Assembly: GCA_019648995.1 (NCBI GenBank)
Contig: BLXT01006069.1
Span: 1,054,012-1,083,203 of the forward strand
Length of the DNA stretch: 29,192 nucleotides
Direction: 5' to 3'
From: Plakobranchus ocellatus
Lineage: Eukaryota > Mollusca > Gastropoda > Plakobranchidae
The translations under genes and the position numbers were made by a program. The notes below the pieces were generated by a model. That model was not told the DNA's origin. It searched no databases and saw only the letters and a program-made list of their open reading frames with translations. Shown piece after piece: positions 1 to 11,035 of this stretch (within the stretch, counting starts at the first letter, position 1; every line of letters begins with the position of its first letter).

Positions 1-201
1 TGGCATTCTGAATAGTATTTCTATACAAGTTACGGAAAATGAATGATGTTGATGAAATAGATCTAGATTTGAATAGATGACAGAATAAACATATTTAGTC
101 TCAATCTAGTAGTATATCTAGTTCAGATAAAACTAGGCTGTGGCAAAAATCAGAATTTTAAAGTAAATGTAAATCATGTTTTACCTCCTTGTTTAAAGGG
201 A

Positions 202-214
202 GGGGGGGGGGGGG
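202..214. repeat. G13 homopolymer
   Basis: Thirteen consecutive G bases lie in an AT-rich setting. A G10 run at 11573-11582 and a C10 run near 17739-17748 are similar. Such tracts are prone to length error in sequencing. Confidence 0.9.
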
Positions 215-865
215 TATTTATGGGATTGGCAATAAATTCTGCATTATTAATTTTCCTCTCAAACCTCCTCTCCACACTAAAAGATTAGAGAAACCTCTTT
301 TTTTCTCCTCTAGTTTCGAAGTACAAAACAAAATACATAATATTATAATACTGCTTTAACTTTTATAATAAAAAAACACATACCCCTATACACGGTTTCA
401 TATATCACATTGTGTGCCCCACTTCCCCGTCTTTTCTTTAGAAGTATAATTCTCATTTGTTATTTTTGCTGTCGCTCTTTTCTATTCCCTCACTTCGCCC
501 CTTCTTAGTCTTTCTTCCTCGCAATCATTTCAGTTTTAATGCCTGTCTTCTCTCTTTGTTTTTTCTCCTCCACCAATCCTATGAACTCTTCTGCTTGCCT
601 ACACATCTCATAAATTTGTGCCTAGTTCCTTGCCTTTTTATTTCAATCTTTCCATTCTATCTAGACTCTGCTCCATGCCCTCCCACTTTATTGATTTTTC
701 CTCGTTGTCTCATTGCATTGGTGCAAGCAAGTCAAGAATTGGCCGACAAAAAGTGATCATAAGAACATAGGCCTATATATATTTTGAATGCCATTCAAAA
801 AAACAACAAAAAATCTGTGTTATGGAGTAATCCTATGTCTAGTTTAGTATAATATCTAAATTTGA

Positions 866-879
<14 letters not shown>

Positions 880-897
<18 letters not shown>
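880..897. repeat. (TA)n microsatellite after an A-run
   Basis: A short TA run directly follows an A8 tract. Confidence 0.9.
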
Positions 898-1711
898 TCA
901 AGTTAATCTAAATCTAGAATTCAGGAAAGGCTCGAGACTATATCTAATTAGTGAAATATGAATTTGGATTTTTAAAAAATCTAACAAAATATGACAAATC
1001 ATATAATCTGTCTAGCTATGTCGCTACAGATAAAATAAATCCAGGTCTAAAATGTGCGTGTAAATTTGGTTAAATTTGACCAGGATTAGAAAAAAAAATT
1101 GTCACAGATTGTAAAAATTCTCATAAGATTAAGAAATATGGATCCAATAACAAAAGCCCAGTTCACCTTAACCCCGATCTATTATATTTGGGCTTGAATG
1201 AAATCTCGACAAGATCTAGCAACATAGTTAAACAAAAGTCGTGTAACGTAACCTATCTAGATGCACTGAAAGTAGAGGTTAGAAACGTTTTTCTTACAAC
1301 AAATCCTGACCTTTTAAAATGAAATATTAAGTGCAAATCGAGGCTCAAGCCTGATGATGAATTTAAGTCGAGGCCTAGAATCCACGCTAACTAGCATGTA
1401 CGTCACGCAGATTAAATGATAACAACTTTGCCTGTAAAAGACTGGTCCATTATTGATTCAGATTGAAGGATCACCTATCTGAGACTTCAAATTTCCTAAC
1501 AATATAGTTAAACAATACAGATAAATGAGTGTTCTCTTTTTCCTGAAATTCTACAAGGGACATCACTCATCAGTAATTTATGCCCAAGGGAAAACCCACA
1601 CTGAAGGCAATGCGACTTGTAGTACTAGTTACTTAATAGCCAATGAGACCGGCTTGTCTCGAAGTAACTGTGCTCCAATACGCAAGAACAAGGATAACTC
1701 CGACGCTTCGA

Positions 1712-1791
1712 CAAGATGAAAGTCGTAGCCGACTTGGTGTGCTTTCGCACCGAAGAAACTAGTTTCCAAACATGTTTTTGGACACATGAAC
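1712..1791 (+). repeat. Dispersed repeat, copy 1, with short hairpin
   Basis: The stretch CAAGATGAAAGTCGTAGCCG, then ACTTGGTGTGCTTTCGCACC, then GAAGAAAC, and later CAAACATGT and ACACATGAACT matches 15601-15691 with scattered substitutions and short indels. GGTGTG-CTTT-CGCACC forms a 6-bp stem. It is probably a fragment of an unidentified transposon. The minus-strand open frame 1950-1759 overlaps it and has no recognisable domain. Confidence 0.75.
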
Positions 1792-2132
1792 TGTTGTGTA
1801 TCCAGTGTACTCTCGGCCTAAAGAATACCGAGCTGTAAGGAGATTAGGCATTATACCTGATTGCATGGGACCAACATCCAAAGAAGAAGAAAAAATCTTG
1901 AAAAAGGTCGCAAACTGACTGGAGGCCAGATTTTTTTTTTTTTTATTCACGTCCGATGCAAATGACTAATAATATTAATGATCTTGATTGAGAAAAACGC
2001 GCGGTTTAGTGTCAAGACTGCTGAATTTTTGGCAGCATGTTCATACAGTCATAGGTTTTATCTACTGGATCAATCCATCGCATATTACCGCAATAGCCCC
2101 ATGTACTAATGGCCAGGATTTGGATTTTTATG

Positions 2133-2212
2133 TATAGCCAGTCTACAAAAAGGTGATCTCAGGCTTTTGCGCCCTCCGTCAGGCCAAGGCACCTGGGCTC
2201 GACTGACACAAG
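2133..2212 (-). mobile_element. 5'-truncated or decayed copy of the same SINE
   Basis: On the minus strand this stretch reads GTCGAGCCC, then GGCCTGACGGAGGGC, AAAAGCCTGAGATCACCTT and ACTGGCTATACATA. This follows the body and 3' end of the 17558-17716 element closely. The box B region survives in part; box A is not clear. I see no obvious flanking duplication. Confidence 0.8.
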
Positions 2213-2936
2213 AAATGCATGATCGGTGGCTTCTTCATCCCCATTATAGATTCTTGCAAGCATAAAGGTCCACACCCAAAATATGAGGCGTGGTCATTCC
2301 TTTCAAGTTACAAATACTTGTTTGTTTGTAAGAGAGAGCTTCATGCACATCCCTATGAGCTGACCATGAGCATGAATGGCATATACATAGTCGGGTTCAT
2401 AACCGCAAAAATATGATGCCCGGTGACATATCTCGAAAAAGGAAAGTTTACTCGGTTCCCTTACACAGCGCATTGAATAAAAATATACAACGTCGATAGA
2501 TTATTAGGTCATATCGATTGTGAATATAATGCTCCATACCATTTACATCGGTAAATAATATACAAGTGTTGTTGGTATCGGATTGACCCAAAAAAATAAA
2601 ACGTAAGAGTATTTCCCTGTCCCTTTATCCACAGAGACTATAACATTAAAAGGATGATGACGATAGCCTCTCAGGTGAGGTAGCGGAATTTATGGTAGTT
2701 CAAAATTTTTTCCTGGGCAAAAAGAAAAATGTTAAATTTTTAAATCTGCTTTTTTTTTTTTTTTAAAGTTAAAGTAAACCTCTATCACGTATTTCTTATT
2801 TTTCACTCCAAACCAAAGCAAACCCAAAGCCCAATTTTCACAATGAACGCTTTGCTCCCCATCTTCAATGGTCGGCAATAAAAATAAATTTTGATTGGCT
2901 GGCATGCCGGCGAACTTGCACCCATGGTCATTATCA

Positions 2937-2993
<57 letters not shown>

Positions 2994-5621
2994 CACTCCC
3001 ATCTCTACACCCACAGGGATAAATGTTCTCGTTCCTTCTCATAGGCCATGACAATACGCGCTCACTTAAATTTTTTTTCCTCTTTTTATTACATTTGAAA
3101 TATTATTAACATAAAATATTACAGTGCACTTAAGGTACACATATTATACATCGACATTGAAAGGATTACACAGAATGCTGAAAAAAAGTTTACGGCAAAC
3201 AGAGAAAGATGCTTTCTTGTTTAAGTGCTTACCCCTATCTCTCTTCTTTCTAACTTGTATCCTCTGTATTAAGTTTTCAAATGATCAAACTATTAATAAT
3301 TATGTACCCATAAAGATACTATTGGTAGACACGCAGAAAAGTCTGTTTTAGAGAAAGTAGAATTAGATGAGTAGCTTGAATGATGAAAAAAGAAATACTA
3401 TGGATAGCATGTTGATATACAACTGACAAAACCCGACTTAAAGTAAAAAGAGTTAAAAATTTGGGCCCTTGAGTAACTAAAATGGTGATACATACAGTAG
3501 ATTGATGTAACGATGTTTATATAATTTCTCACTTCAATTACTTTGTTTATGCAAAACCTCTGTTTGATGGCTTATCCCCGCCTTCTGCTTGCCAGTGTCC
3601 ACTTAAATTTCAGCATAAATATTTTTCACTCTTCAAATAATTTTTTTGAGTTCTCCTCTAAACTTATTTCAAAGACAATGTTTTAATTTTGAATGATGCA
3701 TTGTAAAAACAAGAAATAAAAAAGAACAACACAAATAGCATTTGAATATGCATATATTTATTTTTTTTTCCACACCAAAAGCTTAAAAATAAAAAAGGAT
3801 TGGTTAAAGCAAAATACAGCAATATCAATAGCAAAGCACTCTTGGGTGGGAAGACCAGCTGGACAATTTGCCTGTTACCATTGGATTTCGCATGGTTGAA
3901 TGAGAGGATTTAATGCTTTTTTTATACCCCAGAATTACGATGTTAACGCTGCTTTTTCGATTTTCTGACACTCGGATCACAAGAACAAAAAATTTAAGAT
4001 ATATCTATAGTCTGATTTCAATGAAAGTTCATATGCACAAAGTTCATGACTGGATAAAGAGCTTTATGCATGGGCATTTCAATTTTTCTTTTATTTCATT
4101 CTTACAAGGATGATATAAACCAAATTTTGATGGAACAACAGTTGAAAAAAAACTCGAAAGGTCTTTACATGCAAAAACTGTTTCAGAACAAAACACATTT
4201 GAAAACTATTTGAAGCTAAAAATAAACCAATGAGATATAAGATAGAACAATTTGCATTGTTTTAGTGCTAAAATCATAGACAGATGTTACTAAAATTTAT
4301 AAGATTGAGAAATATAACTTTGGACTGACTTCAAAATGTAAGGAATCAAGCACATGAAATTGATGGAAATGTTTTTCATTGTTCACAAAAATAATGATGT
4401 AGATAATAAAAATTGAGAAATTTGATTTCTTTTCTTTGCTTAGTATTGACAAACACATTTTTTCTTCTTAATGAACACAAAAATGGGGCAAAAGCCAGAA
4501 ACTGCTCCCCTCACCATCCCCTTTAGAGAACTAAATTGAATTGGTGCACAAGTAAACAAAAGCTAATTAATAGTATAAATATATATCGATGGTCTCTGGC
4601 ACAAACACTCCAACTCCAAAGAGACTAATTTTTCAGGAGGAGGAAAAAACCGATGTTCTCAAACAAAATCAAAGGACTGATAAGGTTTAATCACGTGACT
4701 GTTTAACACATTTTAATTGGTTTCTGAGTCATGATCTATTTAATGGCGATGTTTTATGTGTTTTTTTACCATTCAAAAGCAAAATTGCAATGATGGGAAA
4801 TTCTGGAGTTCAAGGATTTGCGCCCAAGACCATCGATATGCAATATAACTATGTTTTAAACACAAAACACAAGAACAAGCAAACACCAATTTAAATAATC
4901 ATATTTAAGATTTTTTTTTCTAAAAAAAGTGAATCTGGAAAAAAATATAGGTCTCTAAAACAAATATGATTATTTGTTTTTGAATTGCTTTATTAAAAAA
5001 TACATCAACTTTTTAGGATGAAGAATTTATATTTGCATATCTTTCAGAGGAATCATATCTGAAGGATGTAAAATTTTTAAAAATTGATGTTTTTATTTTC
5101 AAATCGCTTATGAATTTGAATGTTAAGTTTATTTTCATTGGCCTCAATGCAAAATTATACATAATCAATCATAATTATCATCTATAGTGCATATCAAGTA
5201 CAATAAACAAAGATAAATAGAACTTATGGGCAAATCCAAACCACAAAAAGCGTACAAAGTTTTTATATTTACAACTTACGAAATAGAAATCAAAGTGTTT
5301 TTATTTTTCCTCGATTTGAATCATCATTTATTACAACTTAAGTTTTGTGCAAACAGTTCAGGGTATAGAAAAAGGCAGGGCTGAGGTGAGCACTTGAATT
5401 CTTACTGCCTGACTTGTGGCAGGACACATTAGTACTTGAAAATGGATAACAACAAATATAACATACATTATATTATACATAAGTTTGGAAGGCTAAACAT
5501 CAAATATTTATCAAACAATATGTAAATATATTTCAGTGCTTAAAATTTCAGTTTTAAAAAAAATGACATCTATGTATAAAAGACTGAAATTCAAATTTTA
5601 ATACTTGGCTACATTTGGCCA
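2213..5621. other. Noncoding AT-rich stretch
   Basis: No gene is seen. It holds the (AT)n run, several T-runs and a 14-bp perfect inverted repeat, AAATAATCATATTT at 4893-4906 and AAATATGATTATTT at 4962-4975. Open frames at 2219-2416, 3124-3351 and 3913-4113 are short and show no domain or splice context. Confidence 0.6.
2938..2988. repeat. (AT)n microsatellite, about 51 bp
   Basis: This is an uninterrupted TA dinucleotide run. It produces a spurious Tyr-Ile repeat in the minus-strand frame 3054-2803, which I do not treat as a gene. Confidence 0.97.
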
Positions 5622-5700
5622 TATGGCGCTAAACTGTTACTTAGAGAGCCTATGGGATGCTTGGTAACCAAGTCAAAGGCCATGGGTTTGACTATGACCA
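5622..5700 (+). mobile_element. Degenerate tRNA-like sequence, probable SINE head
   Basis: ATGGCGCTAAACTGT at 5622-5636 resembles a D-arm/box A. CTTGGTAACCAAG resembles an anticodon arm. CATGGGTTTGACTATGACC resembles a T-arm with box B at 5685-5695. Order and spacing fit a tRNA-derived SINE head, but the arms do not pair well enough for a functional tRNA. It is not the same family as the 17558 element. Confidence 0.45.
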
Positions 5701-5942
5701 TCATATGTGTTAGCTAGATCTAGAGTGTCAAAAAATATGTCACATTTTAGAAAAGTGGTTGGATGTGTTTTAAATACATGAAAATAGAAAAATTTCAAGA
5801 AAACTTCAACTTTCAAATGATTCATATGTCAGCTCCAGAAGCTTGCATCTTTAGAAAGTTATATAAAGAAAGAGCTTGCATTGGAACATTTTCCTCTGCA
5901 AACAGCTAACATCTAGCACACAATAAATTATGTTTAAAGGAA

Positions 5943-7560
5943 TTTGAAGAGTCTGGGCTTGGGGCAACCCTTGAAAGAACTAGCAATCTCTGTGTAAAAA
6001 TTGATCAATCTTAAATCTTGGGCTAATGTTCGAAAGAACAGAAAATCTCTATGCAAAAGGTGAAGATTCTGATCTTGGAGGAACCCTTGAAGAGTCTGAG
6101 CTTGGGACAATCCTCAAGTGAACCAACAATCACTATGCTACAGTTTGAAGTCTGATCTTGGGTCAACTGTCAAGAGAACAGACAACCTCTATGCTAGAGT
6201 TGAAGAGTCTGATCTTGAGTCAACCTTTCAGAAAACAGACAACTTCTATGCTAGAGTTGAAGAGCCTGATCTTGTATCAGCCTTTCAGAAAAAAGACAAC
6301 GGTAATCCCTCCAGAGAACAGACAACCTCTATGCTAGAGATGAAGAGTCTGATCTTGAATCAACCTTCAAGAGAACAGACAACCTCTAAGCTAGAGTTGA
6401 AGAGTCTGATCTTGAGTCAACCTTTCAGAAAACAGACAACCTCTATGCTAGAGTTGAAGAGTCTCATCTTGGGTCAACATTCAAGAGAACAGACAACCTC
6501 TAAGCTAGAGTTGAAGGGTCTGATCTTGGGTCAACCTTTCAGAAAACAGACAACCTCTATGCTAGAGTTGAAGAGTCTCATCTTGGGTCAACCTTCAAAA
6601 GAACAGACAACGTCTATGCTAGAGTTGAAGAGTCTCATCTTGTGTCAAACTTCAAGCGAACAGACAACTTCTATGCTAGAGTTGAAGAGCCTAATCTTAA
6701 GTCAACTCTTCAGAAAACAGACAACCTCTAAGCTAGAGTTGAAGAGTCTGATCTTAAGTCAACCTTCAAAAGAACAGACAACGTCTAAGCTAGAGTTGAA
6801 GAGTCTGATCTTGTGTCAAACTTCAAGCGAACAGACAACTTCTATGCTAGAGTTAAAGAGTCTGATCTTGTGTCAACTTTCAAGAGAACAGACAACCTCT
6901 ATGCTAGAGTTGAAGAGTCTGATCTTGAGTCAACCGTCCAGAGAACAGACAACCTATAAGCTGACTTGAAGAGTCTGATCTTGAGTCAATCCTCTAAAGA
7001 ACAGACAACCTCTAAACCAGAGTTGAAGAATCTGATCTTGAGTCAATCCACTATAGAACAGACAATCTCTAAGCTGAGTTGAAGAGTCTGATCTTGAGTC
7101 AATCCTCTAGAGAACAGACAACCTCTAAACCAGAGTTGAAGAGTCTGATCTTGAGTCAACCCTCCAGAGAACAGACAACCTCTAAACCAGAGTTGAAGAA
7201 TCTGATCTTGAGTCAACCCTCCAGAGAACAGACAACCTCTAAACCAGAGTTGAAGAGTCTGATCTTGAGTCAACCCTCCAGAGAACAGACAACCTCTAAG
7301 CTGGAGTTGAAGAGTCTGATCTTGAGTCAACCATCAAGAGGACATCCAACCACTAAGCTAGAGCTGAGTCTGATCTTGGGTCAACCCTCCAGAGAACAGA
7401 CAACCTCTTTGCTAGAGTCTGATCTTGAGTAAACCCTCTCTAGAAAACAATCTTTATGCAAGGGCCAATGAGAATCCCTGTACATAAGTTGAAAATCGTG
7501 AGGTAGCCCTTCAGATAATAAACACCCCCTATGCAAAGAGTCTGATCTTTGAGTCTCACT
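5943..7560 (+). repeat. 57-bp minisatellite array, about 25 units
   Basis: A tandem repeat has a unit containing GAACAGACAACCTCT, then GAGTTGAAGAGTCTGATCTT, then GAGTCAACC. Unit starts recur every 57 bp from about 6314 to 6941 with little drift. The array continues to about 7440 after a few short indels. The ends, 5943-6180 and 7440-7560, hold strongly diverged units, as expected when homogenisation acts mainly on the array core. Because 57 is a multiple of 3, long frames stay open on both strands with a 19-residue period: plus 6118-6969, plus 7079-7432 and minus 7330-7043. The plus 6118 frame starts at GTG, not ATG, and no single frame spans the array. Splice signals and flanking exons are lacking, so I read this as noncoding satellite. 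Confidence 0.9.
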
Positions 7561-7848
7561 TGAGAGAACAATCCTTTTTATGAAAAAGATTGATCTCTGC
7601 AATTGCACAGAATGCCAATAGAATTCCATATGCCTCTTAGCACAAATCTTAGCTCTATGTAACTGCCAGCTTTTTTTACTACTTGTAAAATTTCAGACTG
7701 ATCTGTAACATGAAATTTTTTTTTTTTTTTTATCTACCTTGCTGTTTCATCCACTTTTGTGAAAATCACCTATGCCCTCTTTTCAGTCACTTTTCAAAAA
7801 ATTTTTGTCATTTTACATTAGCATACTCTTCAAACAATTGGTCTAATT

Positions 7849-8193
7849 CCTTTTTGATAGGCCCATTTTTTTCAAAACTATCTCACCATTTTTTAACGAA
7901 TCAATGAAACGATACTGAATTTTATCTTTCAATTTTTTTTTTTATTAGCCCTCATTTTTTTTTCCTTTTTGATAGGCCCCTTTTTTTCAAAGCTATCTCA
8001 CCATTTTTACCGAAACAATGAAACGATACTGAATTTTTTCTTTCAATTTTTTTTTTTTTTTATTAGTCCTCATTTTTTCCTTTTTGATAGGCCCATTTTT
8101 TTCAAAACTATCTCACCATTTTTACCGAATCAATGAAACGATACTGAATTTTTTCTTTCAATTTTTTTTTTTTTATTAGCCCTCATTTTTATT
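7849..8193 (+). repeat. Three tandem copies of a 115-bp T-rich unit
   Basis: The units start with CCTTTTTGATAGGCCC at 7849, 7964 and 8079, exactly 115 bp apart. Each continues through TATCTCACCATTTTT, CAATGAAACGATACTGAATT, a T-tract of 11-16 bases and TATTAG-CCTCATTTTT. Differences among copies are few: GAATCAATG versus GAAACAATG, and T-run length. This suggests a recent triplication. The array ends about 220 bp after the stop codon of the bZIP gene. Confidence 0.92.
8059..8193 (-). promoter_or_regulatory. Candidate polyadenylation signals of the bZIP gene
   Basis: On the minus strand, AATAAA occurs at 8193-8188, 8177-8172 and 8064-8059, about 220-350 nt after the stop codon. Each lies in an A-rich context inside the 115-bp tandem units, which carry one AATAAA each. 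Which one is used, if any, cannot be told from sequence. A 3' UTR of roughly 230-370 nt would result. Confidence 0.4.
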
Positions 8194-8410
8194 TCATAAG
8201 AACATTTGTGACAAAAAAACTAGTTTTATGTCTGTAATGACTAGCAACTTTAAGATAACATTTAACCAAGCTAATCAGCTACTTCTTGCTTTACTTCATT
8301 AAAGGAACTAGCTACAAAGAAAACCTGAAACATTAGTAACCTAATCATCTGCCCCATGTCTCTGGCTTCTCTAGCGTTGGTAAAATCTGCAAAAAGGTTT
8401 TAAAAACCTG

Positions 8411-9252
8411 TTAATTAAAACGAGGTTTCTTCTCTACAGGTGGTTGACAATCATCTGATTGAGAAGGTGTTTTATAACCTTGAGATAAATTGCTAACCAA
8501 TTCCTGATATTCAGCTTCTTCCTCTGTAGGCTTATCACCCACAGACCAAGGATTGCAATTGGATGCATTGCCATCGCTCAGGGCAAAGCTTGCTCCATTA
8601 GTGCCTAATGTAGCATTACTTGCTCTGTTGCTTTCAGTAAATTCGTTAATTTTAACAGTAAAATTTTTACCAGATACAGAAGTTGCAACTGATGATTGAA
8701 AGTCAGTATCCTGACCAGCAACTGCTGCTTGGAAATGAGACTGATTCTTTAAGCCTGCCTGGTCAATAAAAGCTCGAGAGTACTGCTCAAAAAATGTATT
8801 TTCAAAGCCGTATCTCTGCATGCCTGTGCCATCAGATTTAAAAGCTGGCCGAGAATAATGTGTCTCAAATAACTCATTAAACATAAAATAATCAGTACAC
8901 AATTTAACATTATCATAACCATTAGGATTTACTGCCCTATCATTTGACTCGGTAATACGGCCTTGCTCAGCAGTTTGATTTGAGCTGGTATCTTTTATGC
9001 AAAGCCCATAGTTTGTTGAACTGGTTTCTCCAGTATCATTTGACAATGATGCATCCCAGTATCCATTGTCCTCCGGCTGAGCTGAAGACCACTTCGAAAT
9101 ATCTATCCACGGTGGCTGTGGGAGCATCTTAGCCTGATAACGTTCAATTGCATGATCTGATCCCTGTTCAATGCTCTCCTGAAAAATTGATGCTTGGACT
9201 TGGTTTATTTTACTCGATGCTTCGTGCAAAAACCTTTTGTCAGGAATGCAGC
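8411..9252 (-). CDS. bZIP gene, terminal exon (split codon 228, residues 229-507 and stop)
   Basis: The exon begins at 9252 after a textbook acceptor: a long T/C tract ending in TTTTTTCAG. Its first two bases GC complete the Gly codon opened by the phase-1 end of the zipper exon. It then runs open for 279 codons to TAA at 8413-8411. The frame stays open upstream to an ATG at 9340, but that part translates the pyrimidine tract and mimics a signal peptide, so I reject it. The tail is polar and rich in Ser, Asn, Thr, Asp and Gln, with aromatic patches such as PPWIDISKW (residues 274-282) and a basic end, KKPRFN. No membrane segment or known domain is seen. It may be a disordered regulatory region. 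I do not recognise the family beyond bZIP. Confidence 0.85.
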
Positions 9253-10176
9253 CTGAAAAAAGATAAAGGAAAAAGCAGAAAAGCAAAAACTGAGTAAATC
9301 TAGCATACATGATACATTTAGTTAAATCCAAAAGCACCATTTTATATCATATGACAAAGTGTAGAGAGAAAAAGTAAAACCTATTCATCCCAAAATTTAA
9401 TCCTTTCACTAAATGAGTAAATTACATTTTTATTCTTTCAATTAGCAATAGGGTTATCAAACAAGAATGGCATTTATAAAAGGCTGAAATTACCAAATTC
9501 ATCAAATATTTCCTCCATATGATGTCTGATGAATAGCCAGCCAAGCCATTGCGGGAAAATAGATTCAAAGGCACTAAATTTTGAAACCTCAGACCTAGGT
9601 TAGGGTGCCTCCTGATAATCTGATGGACTGATAGCTCTATCAGTATAGCCACCCTTTTTAAGCTGTTGTAAATGTCACATCTTGAGTCAAAAAATTGACA
9701 ATACAGACAGTGTGTCTGAAGACTCCACAAAAAAATCTAAATTTCTGATAATCTAGATGAGATTGTCTATACCTAGACTATTTTATTCTAGTTTTAGATG
9801 TATTTTTAGATCAGGATAGTATGGTGCCTATCTTTCCCGTGAAAAAATTATGGGCACTATGGTGCAGATTATGAACAAATCTTTAGAAAATTTTAAAGAT
9901 GGTACTATATATTTGGCGATCTTATTCTGTGTTTATCACACTCTATTAAATTCTTTGGAGTGGTCATCTATGTTTGATATTGATCCTTAAACGTCAATGA
10001 ATAAACTTCTATGGAGAATAATGGTAGCTAATACTTCACAAAACATTCCTGGTCACTTACAGTTCTAAAACCAGCATCCCAACTGCTCATTGACATTTCT
10101 GCTTGCATTACCACTGACAACTTTAAGACACTATTTTACGTTTTAAAAATATGAACTTCGATTTTTACCATTACAA

Positions 10177-11035
10177 GTTGAAGAAATATGCGCCAGTTTT
10201 CAGTGCTATGATTTTTTTATACTGACCCTAAGTAGCAAAATAATCTTGAGGAATCTTGATATTTCAGGCTTGATAGTAAATGGAGAAAATGTTAATAATC
10301 TCAGGAATAAAGATGACACAGCTTTAATAGCAGAATCTGATGAACAACTTCAAAAACTTTTAGATACTGTAGCTTTAGAAAGAATGTGCCTGTCTTGGAA
10401 TGTGAAAGAAACGGATCTCAAAGAAATCCTTTAACCCCAAATGCAATAGGTGAAAAAATCATACATGTTACACCTAAATATTTTCGTCATCTGATACCAT
10501 AAGATTTTAGAAGTGAAAAAAGGTAAAAGAATAACCATGGCCAAAGATACATTTTAAGAGATGTAACCAACACCAGTAATCAGAAACATATGGAAACCAA
10601 AATAAGTCTAATGAAAACTTATGACTGGTCGGAGCTATTACATGGTAATGAGTGCTGGACAATAAACAAGGAAACAGAAAAATAGAAACAGGTGATGAAG
10701 TTTATCAGAAGAATGATGAGGGTATGTGGGAGGGAAAAAAGTCTAACAAATCAGTACTGAAAGAAACTTATCTTAAGCGATCATTAATTAAAACCATAAG
10801 GCAGAGGCAACTACATTTTCAGGAAATATTTGTGGACACAAGAGTTTAGAACACCTAACAATCACTGGAAATTGAGGGCAAACACAGTAGGGGTAGTCAG
10901 AGAATAACTTTCATTAAGACTTAAATCATGGGCAATACATAACGGTAGCAACAGCTTTATGAGGTTAACTGAGAACAGGTTTGAGTGGAGAACATGATGA
11001 CTAATGTCTGCTCCAGACAAGACATTTAAAAAAGA
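10177..11035 (+). mobile_element. Decayed non-LTR retrotransposon: reverse transcriptase and C-terminal region
   Basis: The relic can be read across several frames. VEEICASFQCYDFF is followed by SKIILRNLDISG and then VNGENVNNLRNKDDT, AESDEQLQKLLDT. This is the reverse transcriptase region around the catalytic Y-A-D-D block, here decayed to N-K-D-D. Further on, KKSNKSVLKETYLKRSLIK and TIRQRQLHFQ, then LEHLTITG and ENRFEWRTMMTNVCS, match the conserved C-terminal end of animal non-LTR ORF2 proteins. Frameshifts and stops are frequent, so it is inactive. It lies antisense in intron 3 of the bZIP gene. Recognition is from the order of the conserved motifs. Confidence 0.85.

Larger units (their letters stand above)
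1..2132. other. Noncoding stretch, left edge
   Basis: This stretch is AT-rich with scattered hexamers of the AGATCT type. A pyrimidine-rich part, 440-720, gives an open frame at 457-756 that begins at TTG and encodes only a hydrophobic composition artefact. The frame 1525-1719 has an ATG but no recognisable domain. Apart from the repeats listed, I see no gene. Confidence 0.6.

Noticed and set aside
457..756. Hydrophobic 99-residue protein
   Set aside because: It starts at TTG and merely translates a pyrimidine-rich stretch; there is no splice or promoter context.
2803..3054. Tyr-Ile repeat protein on the minus strand
   Set aside because: It translates the (AT)n microsatellite.
4893..4975. 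14-bp perfect inverted repeat AAATAATCATATTT
   Set aside because: It is real but made only of low-complexity AT sequence with no flanking duplication, so chance is likely.
6118..6969. 283-residue repetitive protein
   Set aside because: The frame starts at GTG, lies entirely in the 57-bp minisatellite, and is one of several open frames produced by a period divisible by three.
7043..7330. Minus-strand repeat protein with Gly-Leu-Thr-Gln-Asp-Gln units
   Set aside because: It is the antisense shadow of the same minisatellite.
9253..9340. N-terminal hydrophobic leader (ATG at 9340, FTQFLLFCFFLYLFSG) suggesting a secreted or membrane protein
   Set aside because: It is the translation of the pyrimidine tract and branch region of the splice acceptor at 9253; the phase of the zipper exon joins exactly at 9252.
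9422..9730. 102-residue minus-strand frame just upstream of the terminal exon
   Set aside because: There is no recognisable domain, splice pair or match to the reading phase of the bZIP gene; it is kept as unexplained intron sequence.
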